A DNA stretch of 64,000 nucleotides from Paraburkholderia tropica (GTDB taxonomy: Bacteria > Pseudomonadota > Gammaproteobacteria > Burkholderiales > Burkholderiaceae): NCBI RefSeq assembly GCF_914484835.1, contig NZ_CAJZAR010000037.1, positions 295,898 through 359,897 on the forward strand, given 5' to 3'. The notes below the pieces were generated by a model. It saw only the letters and a program-made list of their open reading frames with translations. It was not told the DNA's origin and did no database searches. Every line of letters starts with the position of its first letter. Within the stretch, counting starts at the first letter, position 1. This document shows positions 49,797-58,195 of the stretch, piece after piece. The position numbers were made by a program, and so were the translations under genes.

Positions 49797-50833
49797 CAGG
49801 AGCTCCTCGATTGTTTTCGGGTCAACCGGTCAGACGGATGACCTGCGCAAACGAACAGCACCCCAATGGCGAGCATTGGAGAACGACAACGACGGGCCAG
49901 AAAAGAAAGACGCAACGGGGCCCGGCATATATCACCCGCTTTGTTGCGGTTGAGTTCGGAGAGACCGCGTGGATACGCGACTCTGTTGCGCAAGCGATCC
50001 GCCTGCCCCGTTCACTGCATTTCGCGCCGGGAAGGTGGTCCGGGCTCAATCAGCGACCCGCGGATGCTATCAATAAACCCTCCCACTCGCAAGCGAGGGT
50101 TTTTTCCGATATCTGGTAGGGGTATTGACTTGCGTCAATTGACGAAAATCATGGGGAACCGCTTGAAATCATTTGGAAAATGTCCGGCGGCCGAAGCGAG
50201 AAACCGCCTCACTGCGCGCTGAGACCCGGCTGGCGCGGCTTGGCGGATTTCACTTTCCGATCCGAAATAAAGTGGCTTGATTTTTCCTTTCGGAAACCGT
50301 GGCGATTCCCGGATCGAAACTATTTATCCGATCGGAAACACATTCCACCGGCGTCAAGCGATCGCAAATAAATCCCTATTCCTGCATGCAGGAAAACCCT
50401 AAATGCAAACTGCGCCAAGTCGTTGATTCGATTCACAAAACTTACACAAATATTTCAATCGAATCAGACGGCATCGTGTCGATCGCGTGAAAATGGGCGC
50501 GCATGCTCGGCACGGATATTTCCGATTGGAAATCGGGAAAACTTTCGGGTGCCTACGCATTTTTCTCGAAAATGCGCCGAAACCGTTGATGAAAATCAGC
50601 GGACATACCGTCGCATTGCCGCACCACTGCGCCGCCGCGTCGTTCCAGAGGCGCGAACTCCGGTGTATGCTCGCTGCCTCGCCGCCGGTCTTATGCACCA
50701 ACGCGGCGCACGGCGTACGGGCATGACCGGGCACCACCGGGGACACCACAGGCGCCGCGCGCCACGCCGCGGCGAAGCCGCTTCAAGCGGCCCTACCCGT
50801 CCAGAACCGAACACTCGGGGGAGATCAAAGAGA
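49797..50833. other. Long divergent intergenic region with an orphan terminator and palindromes
   Basis: More than 1 kb without a protein gene. From the left it holds the livK leader and promoter, a strong plus-strand terminator with no gene before it (50075-50105), then AT-richer DNA (50230-50480) with GTTTCC/GGAAAC-type palindromes (about 50321-50339 and 50519-50532), and the promoter of the ABC operon at 50834. Confidence 0.6.
50075..50105 (+). terminator. Orphan Rho-independent terminator
   Basis: The stem AAACCCTC/GAGGGTTT (or the alternative CTCGC-AA-GCGAG) is followed by TTTTTT on the plus strand. No plus-strand protein gene ends here, so it may close a small RNA transcribed from between 49.8 and 50.07 kb. 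Confidence 0.7.
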
Positions 50834-51823
50834 ATGAAGACCGTCAAGCTGGCCGCCCGCGCCGCCACCCTTACCCTGATCGCCAGCGCCGCCGCGCTCT
50901 CGCTCGCCTGCGGCGCCGCGCACGCGGCCGACACCGCCACCGTCGAAGTCCTCTCGATCGTCGAACATCCGGCGCTCGACGCGATCCGCGACGGCGTGCG
51001 CGACGAACTGAAGGCCGCCGGCTACGACGCCGGCAAGAACCTCAAGTGGGAATACCAGAGCGCGCAGGGCAACACCGGCACGGCCGCGCAGATCGCGCGC
51101 AAGTTCGTCGGCGACAACCCGAGCGCGATCGTCGCGATCGCGACGCCGTCGGCGCAAGCCGTGGTGGCCGCAACGAAGTCGGTGCCCGTGGTCTATTCGG
51201 GCGTGACCGATCCGGTCGCCGCGCAGCTCGTGAAGACGTGGTCGGCGAGCGGCACCAACGTGACCGGCGTGTCCGACAAGCTGCCGCTCGACAAGCAGGT
51301 CGCGCTCATCAAGCGCGTCGTGCCGAACGCGAAGACGGTCGGCATGGTCTACAACCCCGGCGAAGCAAATTCGGTCGTGGTCGTGAAGGAACTGAAGGCG
51401 CTGCTCGCGCAGCAAGGCATGACGCTCAAGGAAGCCGCCGCGCCGCGCACCGTAGACATCGGCTCGGCCGCCAAGAGCCTGATCGGCAAGGTCGACGTGA
51501 TCTACACGAACACCGACAACAACGTCGTTTCGGCTTACGAAGCGCTCGTGAAAGTCGCCAACGACGCGAAGATCCCGCTCGTCGCGTCCGACACGGACAG
51601 CGTGAAGCGCGGCGCAATCGCGGCGCTCGGCATCGACTACAGCGACCTCGGCCATCAGACCGGCAAGGTCGTCGTGCGTATCCTGAAGGGCGAAAAGCCC
51701 GGCGCGATCGCTTCGGAAACCAGCAGCAAGCTGCAACTGTTCGTGAATCCGGCCGCCGCGCAGAAGCAAGGCGTGACGCTCTCGGCCGATCTGCTCAAGG
51801 ACGCGACCTCGGTCGTGAAGTAA
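50834..51823 (+). CDS. ABC transporter substrate-binding protein, TrpX/PF04392 family
   Basis: The product has 329 residues. The signal peptide is KTVKLAARAATLTLIASAAAL..., cleaved near GAAHAAD. The mature part starts VEVLSIVEHPALDAIRDGVRDEL, then KNLKWEYQSAQGN and PSAIVAIATPSAQAVVAATK, which fit the ABC_sub_bind family. In some bacteria members are next to tryptophan genes (TrpX). It leads a three-gene importer: binding protein, permease (52054), ATPase (52952). The substrate is not known; an aromatic amino acid is one possibility. Confidence 0.88.
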   Translation: MKTVKLAARAATLTLIASAAALSLACGAAHAADTATVEVLSIVEHPALDAIRDGVRDELKAAGYDAGKNLKWEYQSAQGNTGTAAQIARKFVGDNPSAIVAIATPSAQAVVAATKSVPVVYSGVTDPVAAQLVKTWSASGTNVTGVSDKLPLDKQVALIKRVVPNAKTVGMVYNPGEANSVVVVKELKALLAQQGMTLKEAAAPRTVDIGSAAKSLIGKVDVIYTNTDNNVVSAYEALVKVANDAKIPLVASDTDSVKRGAIAALGIDYSDLGHQTGKVVVRILKGEKPGAIASETSSKLQLFVNPAAAQKQGVTLSADLLKDATSVVK

Positions 51824-51881
51824 GGCCCAGGCACGCATGACGGATCGACGGCTGCGCATGTAGCACACGTTGCGCACGTAA

Positions 51882-51899
51882 CGTTTCCCATCGGAAACG
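51882..51899. repeat. Inverted repeat CGTTTCC-CATC-GGAAACG
   Basis: A perfect 7-bp inverted repeat in the 230-base spacer between the binding-protein and permease genes. It belongs to the dispersed palindrome set. Confidence 0.5.
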
Positions 51900-52053
51900 C
51901 CCGCGCGCCGTCGATCCCGCAAGGCCCGCCAGGCGCACCCGCGCCCCCGCGCACGCACCGGCGTGCGGCCTCACCCTGGCCGCGCGCCGGTGCGGCGACC
52001 GATCCGCCGCCGTCGCCACAATCGACGCGCCGGAGACCGCAACAGGATTCCCC

Positions 52054-52950
52054 ATGTCCCTCTATTCGCTGCTGGGCGCGCTGGAGATCGGCCTGATCTT
52101 CAGTCTCGTCGCCCTCGGGGTGCTGATCTCGTTTCGCATCCTCAACTTTCCCGACCTGACCGTCGACGGCAGCTTTCCGCTCGGCGGCGCCGTCGCGGCC
52201 ACGCTGATCGCAAGCGGCCACGATCCGTTTCTCGCCACCGTCTGCGCGATGCTCGCGGGCGCCGCCGCCGGTTTCGTCACGGGCTGGCTCAACGTGCGCC
52301 TGAAAATCATGGACCTGCTCGCCAGCATCCTGATGATGATCGCGCTCTACTCGATCAATCTGCGCGTGATGGGCGCGCCCAACGTGCCGCTCATCACCGA
52401 ATCCACCGTCTTCACGATGATCCAGCCCGCGTGGCTGCCCGACTACGTGCTGCGCCCGCTCGCGCTGCTCGTGGTCGTGTGCGTCGCGAAGTTCGGCGTG
52501 GACTGGTTCTTCTCGTCGGAATACGGCCTTGCGTTGCGCGCGACCGGCGCGAATCCGCGCATGGCGCGCGCGCAGGGCATCGCCACCGGCCGCGCCACGC
52601 TCGCGGGCATGGCGCTGTCGAACGCGCTCGTCGCGCTCGCGGGTTCGCTGTTCGCGCAGACGCAAGGCGGCTCGGATATCTCGATGGGCATCGGCACCAT
52701 CGTGATCGGCCTCGCGGCGGTGATCATCGGCGAAAGCATTCTGCCCGCGCGCCGTCTCATGCTCACGACGCTCGCCGCCGTGCTCGGCGCGATTCTCTAT
52801 CGCTTCTTCATCGCGCTCGCGCTCAACAGCGACTTCATCGGCCTCAAGGCGCAGGATCTGAACCTCGTGACCGCCGTGCTCGTGACGATCGCGCTCGTGC
52901 TGCCCGCGACGCGCAAGAAGCTGTTTGGCCGCAAGAACGGGAGAGCCTGA
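52054..52950 (+). CDS. ABC transporter permease (TrpY-like)
   Basis: A 298-residue membrane protein of the branched-chain/ribose permease superfamily with about nine helices. LEIGLIFSLVALGVLISFRILNF and FPDLTVDGSFPLGGAVAATLI open it, the hallmark of the PF04392-associated permeases. GLALRATGANPRMARAQGI is the ATPase-contact loop. It lies one base before the ATPase gene and 230 bases after the binding protein gene. Confidence 0.9.
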   Translation: MSLYSLLGALEIGLIFSLVALGVLISFRILNFPDLTVDGSFPLGGAVAATLIASGHDPFLATVCAMLAGAAAGFVTGWLNVRLKIMDLLASILMMIALYSINLRVMGAPNVPLITESTVFTMIQPAWLPDYVLRPLALLVVVCVAKFGVDWFFSSEYGLALRATGANPRMARAQGIATGRATLAGMALSNALVALAGSLFAQTQGGSDISMGIGTIVIGLAAVIIGESILPARRLMLTTLAAVLGAILYRFFIALALNSDFIGLKAQDLNLVTAVLVTIALVLPATRKKLFGRKNGRA

Positions 52951-52951
52951 G

Positions 52952-53746
52952 ATGCTCAGCGCACAAGATCTTCGACTCACTTTCAATCCCGGCACGCCGA
53001 TCGAAACACGCGCGCTGCGCGGGCTCACGCTGGAGATTCCGACCGGCCAGTTCGTGGCCGTGATCGGCTCGAACGGCGCGGGCAAATCGACCTTCCTGAA
53101 TGCGATCAGCGGCGACCAGATGGTCGACGAAGGCACCCTCACGATCGACGGCCAGGACGTCACGAAGAAGCAGGCCTGGGACCGCGCGCATCTGGTCGCA
53201 CGCGTGTTTCAGGACCCGATGGCGGGCACCTGCGAGGCGCTCACGATCGAGGAAAACATGGCGCTCGCGATGGCGCGTGGCAAGCGGCGCGGCTTCGGTT
53301 CGGCGCTGAAAAAGCAGGATCGCGAGCTGTTCCGCGACAAGCTGCGGCTGCTGAATCTGGGCCTCGAAAACCGCCTGACCGACCGCATCGGCCTGCTTTC
53401 GGGCGGCCAGCGCCAGGCCGTGAGCCTGCTGATGGCGTCGCTGCAGCCGTCGCGCATTCTGCTGCTCGACGAGCACACCGCCGCGCTCGATCCGAAGACC
53501 GCCGCGTTCGTGCTCGAACTCACGGCGCGCATCGTCGAAGAAGCGAAACTCACGACGATGATGGTCACGCACAGCATGCGCCAGGCGCTCGATTACGGTC
53601 AGCGCACCGTGATGCTGCATCAGGGCCAGGTGGTGCTCGACGTGTCCGGCGAGCAGCGCCGCGGCCTCGACGTGCCCGACCTGCTGCGCATGTTCGAGCA
53701 GACCCGCCACGAGCAGCTCGACGACGACGCCCTGCTGCTGGGCTGA
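52952..53746 (+). CDS. ABC transporter ATP-binding protein (TrpZ-like)
   Basis: The product has 264 residues. Walker A is IGSNGAGKSTFLNAI, the signature is LLSGGQRQAVSLLMASLQ, Walker B is ILLLDEHTAALDP and the switch His is in MMVTHSMRQALDYG. The glutamate of Walker B is followed by HTAALDP, a variant usual in this subfamily. The ATG at 52952 follows GGGAGAGCCTGAG; an upstream in-frame start lies inside the permease gene. It energises the importer. Confidence 0.92.
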   Translation: MLSAQDLRLTFNPGTPIETRALRGLTLEIPTGQFVAVIGSNGAGKSTFLNAISGDQMVDEGTLTIDGQDVTKKQAWDRAHLVARVFQDPMAGTCEALTIEENMALAMARGKRRGFGSALKKQDRELFRDKLRLLNLGLENRLTDRIGLLSGGQRQAVSLLMASLQPSRILLLDEHTAALDPKTAAFVLELTARIVEEAKLTTMMVTHSMRQALDYGQRTVMLHQGQVVLDVSGEQRRGLDVPDLLRMFEQTRHEQLDDDALLLG

Positions 53747-53773
53747 TCGTCGACGCGCGGCGCGATGCCATGT

Positions 53774-53809
53774 AAAAAGCCCGCTTTCTGCGAGGAAAGC
53801 GGGCTTTTT
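53774..53809. terminator. Strong bidirectional terminator
   Basis: A 15-bp perfect stem (AAAAAGCCCGCTTTC and its complement) with a 6-base loop and T-runs on both strands. It closes the ABC operon and the PaaI-type gene. Confidence 0.92.
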
Positions 53810-53850
53810 TACGCCCGAACGATTAATTCGGATATCGAATCAATCGAAAA

Positions 53851-54246
53851 TCAAGCCGATTTCGCATACTTGAACGTACCTTGCGCGCTTGCGATCAGCA
53901 GCGTGTCGTCCACCCACGCTTCCGCGCGCGCGAAGAAAATCGAGCGGCCGCCGCGTTCGAGAAAACCCTTGGCGCGCACGAACTGGCCAAGGCCCTTGTC
54001 GAGATAGTTGGTGGTCAGCGAAAGTGTGAAGCCATGACGCTTGGGTGCGTCGAGTTCGGCGAACAGGCCCGCGTAGCCCGCGGCGGCGTCGAGCAGCGTG
54101 GCGATCGCGCCGCCTTGCAGCACGCCCTGGCGATTGAGCTTCGAGGCGTCGATCGGCATCAGCAGTTCGGCGTACCCTTCGCGCCAGGCCGCGACGCTCA
54201 CGCCGAGCGTTTCGAGAAACGGATTGTCGACGGCGAATTGCGTCAT
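53851..54246 (-). CDS. PaaI-family hot-dog thioesterase
   Basis: A 131-residue protein; NRQGVLQGGAIATLLDAAAGYAG is the hot-dog active-site region (Gly-Gly plus the Asp on the central helix), and LTTNYLDKGLGQFVRAKGFLERGGRSIFFARAEAW completes the sheet. Such enzymes hydrolyse acyl-CoA or aryl-CoA thioesters. The start at 54246 is preceded by GGGGGGACAGCACGC; the longer open frame runs far into the divergent aminotransferase gene and is not real. No paa genes are nearby, so the substrate is unknown. Confidence 0.85.
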   Translation of the reverse strand: MTQFAVDNPFLETLGVSVAAWREGYAELLMPIDASKLNRQGVLQGGAIATLLDAAAGYAGLFAELDAPKRHGFTLSLTTNYLDKGLGQFVRAKGFLERGGRSIFFARAEAWVDDTLLIASAQGTFKYAKSA

Positions 54247-54483
54247 GCGTGCTGTCCCCCCGGTGTTGTCGATGAAAGCGGCGTGGTTCGAAGCATCGTT
54301 GCCAAGCCGCGCCGCGCAGCCGATTATAGAACCCCGCGCCGCGCGTTGCAGCGTCGCATCCGCGACTGTTCCGGCAAAAAGCGCGCAACTGTACATGGTA
54401 TTGTGCGCCGCGCCGGAGAACACTGTACGTTTCCCTTGCCGCCCGAGCGCGCGCATTTTTCCACTGTCCCAAAAGGAATCATC

Positions 54484-55755
54484 ATGACCGACAACACGCG
54501 ACCCACCGACTCCCTCACCCTGCAACGGGCGGCAGCGGCGGCCGCCGCCGCGTTGCCGGTCCCTTGCCCGGGCGTCGATCCGCTCACCGAGATCCTGCCC
54601 GACGAGCCGCTGCTCATGATGGGCGCAGGCCCCGTGCCGATCCCGGACGCCGTCGCGAAGGCCAACTCGGTCGTCATCAATCACCTCGGCGACACCATGG
54701 CGCGCGTCATCGACCAGGTGAAAACCATGGCGCGCTACGTGTTCCAGACGCGTTCGAACTGGGTGCTCGGCGTGGCCGGTCCCGGCTCGGCGGCCATGGA
54801 AATGGCGATCTCCAACCTCGCCTGGCCCGGCACGCGCGTGCTCTCCATCGTCAATGGCTTCTTTAGCGGCCGCATGGCGGAGATGGCGCGCCGCATCGGT
54901 GCCGACGTCACCACGCTCGACGTCGCCGACCGCGAGATCGCTTCGCTGGAAGCCGTCGCGCAGGCCATCGAGCGCACGCGTCCGGCCATCGTCACGATCG
55001 TGCACGGCGAGACCTCGAACACGGTCTGGAACCGCCAGCTCAAGGACATCGTGCAGATCGCCAAGGCGGCGGGCGCGCTCGTGGTGGTCGACGCCGTCTG
55101 CACGCTGAGCACGATGCCGCTGGAGATGGACGCGTGGGGCATCGACACAGTGATCACGGGCGGCCAGAAAGGTCTTTCGTCGATTCCCGGCGTCTCGCTG
55201 ATCGCGTTCTCGGACGCCGCGTGGGAACGTGTGCGCACGCGCACCGCGCCGAACACGCACTGGTGTCTCGACGCCGTGCTCGCGGAGAACTTCTGGCACA
55301 AGGCGGGCTATCACTACACCGCGCCCGTGTCGGGCGTGCTCGCGCTGCACGAGGCGCTGCGGCTCGTCTGCACGGAAACGCTCGAAAAGCGTTTCGCGCG
55401 CCATCAGCGCTGCTCGCTCGCGCTGCAAAGCGGCGTGGCCGCGCTCGGTCTCGCGCTCTATACGCCCGAGCTTTGCCGCCTGAATTCCGTGGTCGGCATC
55501 GAACTGCCCGACGGGCTCACGCCGCGCGACGTGTGCAATCACATCTCGCAGCAGTATCAGGTGGAGATCGCCGGATCGTTCGGATTGCCAATCATCCGCA
55601 TCGGACAGATGGGCGAGCAGTGCCGCGAACACCATCTGTTCCGCACCGTGCATGCGCTCGGCCGCACGATGCGCGATCTGGGCGCGATGGTGGATCTGCC
55701 TGCCGGCGTCGCGGCGCTTGAAGAGTCGCTTTCGGCGGCGGGCGCGCGGCGCTAA
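54484..55755 (+). CDS. PLP-dependent class V aminotransferase (alanine/serine-glyoxylate type)
   Basis: The product has 423 residues. LLMMGAGPVPIPDAVAKANS is the N-terminal signature, AGPGSAAMEMAISNLAWPGTRVLSI holds the phosphate-binding loop (shown in part), VVVDAVCTLS has the PLP-ring Asp203 and TGGQKGLSSIPG has Schiff-base Lys229. The family includes alanine-glyoxylate, serine-glyoxylate and ureidoglycine-glyoxylate aminotransferases. The N-terminus has a polar, Ala-rich extension of about 35 residues. AAAAGGAATCATC precedes the ATG. The exact substrate is not decided; no purine or glycine-cleavage genes are nearby. Confidence 0.88.
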   Translation: MTDNTRPTDSLTLQRAAAAAAAALPVPCPGVDPLTEILPDEPLLMMGAGPVPIPDAVAKANSVVINHLGDTMARVIDQVKTMARYVFQTRSNWVLGVAGPGSAAMEMAISNLAWPGTRVLSIVNGFFSGRMAEMARRIGADVTTLDVADREIASLEAVAQAIERTRPAIVTIVHGETSNTVWNRQLKDIVQIAKAAGALVVVDAVCTLSTMPLEMDAWGIDTVITGGQKGLSSIPGVSLIAFSDAAWERVRTRTAPNTHWCLDAVLAENFWHKAGYHYTAPVSGVLALHEALRLVCTETLEKRFARHQRCSLALQSGVAALGLALYTPELCRLNSVVGIELPDGLTPRDVCNHISQQYQVEIAGSFGLPIIRIGQMGEQCREHHLFRTVHALGRTMRDLGAMVDLPAGVAALEESLSAAGARR

Positions 55756-55820
55756 TCGCCAGGCGCCAGGCGCACGCCGCGCGTCATATCACGTCATCAC
55801 ATCACGTCAAATCACGCCAC

Positions 55821-56582
55821 TCACACGCGGCGCGCGCGCATGCAGATAAACGCGGGCGCGAGCATCAACTCCGCGTAGAGTCTGGGCGCAACGTCCTTCA
55901 TCTCGGGCAGGGGCTTCGGTTCGGTCATGCGATCGACGCTCCAGCCCGTCTCGATCAGCGCGTTGACGATATCGGCGAGCGGACGGCGATACGCCTCCAC
56001 ATACGGCTTCGGTTCGCCGAAACCGCCCCAGTGCAGGCCGAAGCGCGTGGTCTCGAAGTACGCGCGGCCGCCGCGCGTGCGCGTGTCGATCCAGTCGCGC
56101 ATCGGATGCGCCATCGAGAACACCAGTTGCGCGCCGGGCCGCGTGACGCGATGAAACTCCGCGAAAGTGGGCGCCAGATGCTCGACATAGTCGAGCGCGA
56201 GCGAGCAGACGATGCGGTCGAACTGCGCGTCGGCGAGCCAGGCGAGCGGCTGGCCGAGGTCGCCTTGCGCGATCTCCACCGCCATGCCCGCGCAGCGCAC
56301 GCGCGCTAGCTCGACCATCGCGGGCGTGACGTCGAAGGCCTGCACGCGCGCGCCCTTGCCCGCGAGTTCCGCGCTGACGATGCCGGGGCCGCAGCCCGCG
56401 TCGAGCACCGCGAGTCCCGCCACGTCGCCGAGCAGAGCCTCGGTGGCCGGACGCTCGTAGAGCGCGTTGTGCGGTTTTTCGGGCGCCATCTGCGCGTAGC
56501 GGTCGGCGAACTGCGTGTAGTTGGCGCGGCCCGGCAGTTCGGGGGCGGCGGCGTTAGCCGGTTCGGACGGGTCGTTGTGCAT
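55821..56582 (-). CDS. SAM-dependent methyltransferase (class I)
   Basis: The product has 253 residues. VLDAGCGPGIVSAELAGKGA is motif I (SAM-binding), VQAFDVTPAMVELAR is motif II, and RIVCSLALDYVEHLAPTFAEFHRV is motif III/post-III. These are UbiE/BioC-like class I methyltransferase features. The ATG at 56582 is a moderate choice: the ribosome binding site is weak and longer in-frame forms exist up to 56678. Neighbours give no clue to the substrate. Confidence 0.82.
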   Translation of the reverse strand: MHNDPSEPANAAAPELPGRANYTQFADRYAQMAPEKPHNALYERPATEALLGDVAGLAVLDAGCGPGIVSAELAGKGARVQAFDVTPAMVELARVRCAGMAVEIAQGDLGQPLAWLADAQFDRIVCSLALDYVEHLAPTFAEFHRVTRPGAQLVFSMAHPMRDWIDTRTRGGRAYFETTRFGLHWGGFGEPKPYVEAYRRPLADIVNALIETGWSVDRMTEPKPLPEMKDVAPRLYAELMLAPAFICMRARRV

Positions 56583-56717
56583 GCTGGCGTGAACGGAAAA
56601 GCGAAACCGCCATTGTCCCGTGTTTCGTGCCTTCGACTCCAGTGCGATGCGCGTCCCGGTATCATCGCGCTCTTGCAACGCGGCCCGCGCCCGTTCATCA
56701 TTTCATTTTGCTTTCAC

Positions 56718-56757
56718 ACGCGCCATCAAACGCACCATCAAACGCCTCCTCCAACGC
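56718..56757. repeat. 12-bp short tandem repeat (about 3 copies) before the HAD gene
   Basis: Units of the form CGCACCATCAAA, the last one degenerate, lie in the short divergent spacer just upstream of the HAD hydrolase start. Confidence 0.5.
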
Positions 56758-56771
56758 GCCTGATTCCGACG

Positions 56772-57479
56772 ATGTCCTCGCTTCCCGCCCTTTCTACCGC
56801 CCTCTCTTTTGACGCCGTGCTCTTCGATTGCGACGGCGTGCTGGTCGATTCCGAACGCATCACGCACGTCGTGCTGGTCCAGATGCTCGGCGAACTGGGC
56901 TGGACGCTCAGCGTCGACGATGCCATGCGCATCTTCGTCGGCAAGATGGTGAAGGACGAGGCCGATCGCATCGAAGCCCACACCGGCTATCGCATCACCG
57001 AAGACTGGCTCGTGGGCTTTCGCGCGCGCCGCAACGAAGCGCTCGCGCGCGACCTCGAAGAGATTCCGGGCGCGCCGGCCGCCGTGCGCGCCGTGCACGC
57101 GGCCTTCGACGGGCGCATCGCGGTGGCGTCGGGGGCGGATCGCCGCAAGGTCGAACTGCAACTGCGCAAGGTCGGGCTGCTCGACTGTTTCGACGGACAT
57201 ATCTATAGCGGCCACGAAACGCCGCGCAGCAAGCCGCATCCCGACGTCTATCTCGCGGCCGCCGCCGGGCTCGGCGTGGACCCGCGCCGCTGCGCCGTGA
57301 TCGAAGACACGGTGACCGGCGCGCGCGCGGGCCTCGCGGCGGGCGCCACGGTAATCGGCTACAGCCCCGCCGAGCCGGGCCACAGCAGCGCCGAGGCGCT
57401 GCGCGCCGAAGGCGTCGCTCACGTCATCACCGACATGGCCGCGCTGCCCGCCCTGCTGCAAGGCTGGCCCGCACGCTAA
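56772..57479 (+). CDS. HAD-superfamily phosphatase (beta-phosphoglucomutase-like)
   Basis: The product has 235 residues. Motif I is VLFDCDGVLVDSE (nucleophile Asp and acid Asp), the middle has AVASGADRRKVELQL (motif II Ser), then SKPHPDVYLAAAAGLG (motif III Lys) and CAVIEDTVTGARAGLAAG (motif IV). The cap is of the helical C1 type (residues 30-90). It resembles YfdX/GS1-like sugar-phosphate phosphatases; a mutase is less likely without further evidence. Substrate unknown. Confidence 0.9.
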   Translation: MSSLPALSTALSFDAVLFDCDGVLVDSERITHVVLVQMLGELGWTLSVDDAMRIFVGKMVKDEADRIEAHTGYRITEDWLVGFRARRNEALARDLEEIPGAPAAVRAVHAAFDGRIAVASGADRRKVELQLRKVGLLDCFDGHIYSGHETPRSKPHPDVYLAAAAGLGVDPRRCAVIEDTVTGARAGLAAGATVIGYSPAEPGHSSAEALRAEGVAHVITDMAALPALLQGWPAR

Positions 57480-57694
57480 CTGCGCCGGACCCAACGCTAC
57501 GCCCTAAACCCATCGCGCTCCGCTGCAAAGCAAGTAAGCGTGTGTGACAATCGCAACCCTGCCGCCAATCAGGAGACAACCGGCGGATCCAGCGTGGCGT
57601 ACAGGTCACACGAACGCCACGCGAGCGCCACGCAGACGCCGGCTCGATTACTATCCGAGGATGGCGTCGTCAGCCGGAAAAAGATAGTTTGCTA

Positions 57695-57708
57695 CCAAAT
57701 CGCTTTGG
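57695..57708. promoter_or_regulatory. Candidate MarR operator CCAAA-TCGC-TTTGG
   Basis: A perfect 5-bp inverted repeat with a 4-base centre lies 16 bases upstream of the MarR ATG, flanked more widely by GATAG (57683-57687) and CTATC (57710-57714). The position suits self-repression of the regulator and efflux operon. Confidence 0.5.
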
Positions 57709-57723
57709 GCTATCATCCCGCCG

Positions 57724-58185
57724 ATGTCGAATCTTCACACCTTACGACTGGCCGTCAGCAGCACGCTCGTCCTCGCCGCGCGCAAATGGCGCCGCACGAC
57801 GCATGGCGCGCTCACGGCCTATAACGTCTCCGAAGCCTGCGCTTCGCCGCTGCTGATCGCCGGCCGTCTGGGCGAAGGCGTACGCCAGGTCACGCTCGCC
57901 GAACACGTGGGCATCGAAGGCCCGTCGCTCGTGCGCCTGCTCGACCAGCTCTGCGCCGCCGGTCTCGCGCGCCGCGACGAAGACCCCGACGATCGCCGCG
58001 CGAAAACGATTTCGCTCACCGACGAAGGCCGCGCCGTCACCGCGCGGATCGAGGCTGATCTGCGCGATCTGCGGGCGCGCGTGCTCAAGGGCGTGAGCCG
58101 CGCCGACCTCGAAGCCACCTTGCGCGTGCTCAGCGCCTTCAACGCCCCGGACCCGGCCGAGGGCGCGCCCCGGACAGAAAGCTGA
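57724..58185 (+). CDS. MarR-family transcriptional regulator
   Basis: The 153-residue protein has a winged helix: VTLAEHVGIEGPSLVRLLDQLCAAGLARR is the recognition helix region, and DEDPDDRRAKTISLTDEGR is the wing with the family's D-x-R-AK motif. It is the first gene before the FUSC efflux operon and lies 10 bases from it. MarR proteins in this place usually repress the efflux genes until a phenolic acid binds. The ATG is 16 bases after the candidate operator. Confidence 0.92.
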   Translation: MSNLHTLRLAVSSTLVLAARKWRRTTHGALTAYNVSEACASPLLIAGRLGEGVRQVTLAEHVGIEGPSLVRLLDQLCAAGLARRDEDPDDRRAKTISLTDEGRAVTARIEADLRDLRARVLKGVSRADLEATLRVLSAFNAPDPAEGAPRTES

Positions 58186-58195
58186 AAGCGGCCTC

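Noticed and set aside
49811..50119. 102-codon plus-strand frame ending near the orphan terminator
   Set aside because: It overlaps the livK leader, has no ribosome binding site and no protein-like pattern; the terminator is better explained by an untranslated RNA.
53851..55653. 600-codon version of the thioesterase frame
   Set aside because: The N-terminal 469 codons are opposite the aminotransferase gene; the real start is the ATG at 54246.
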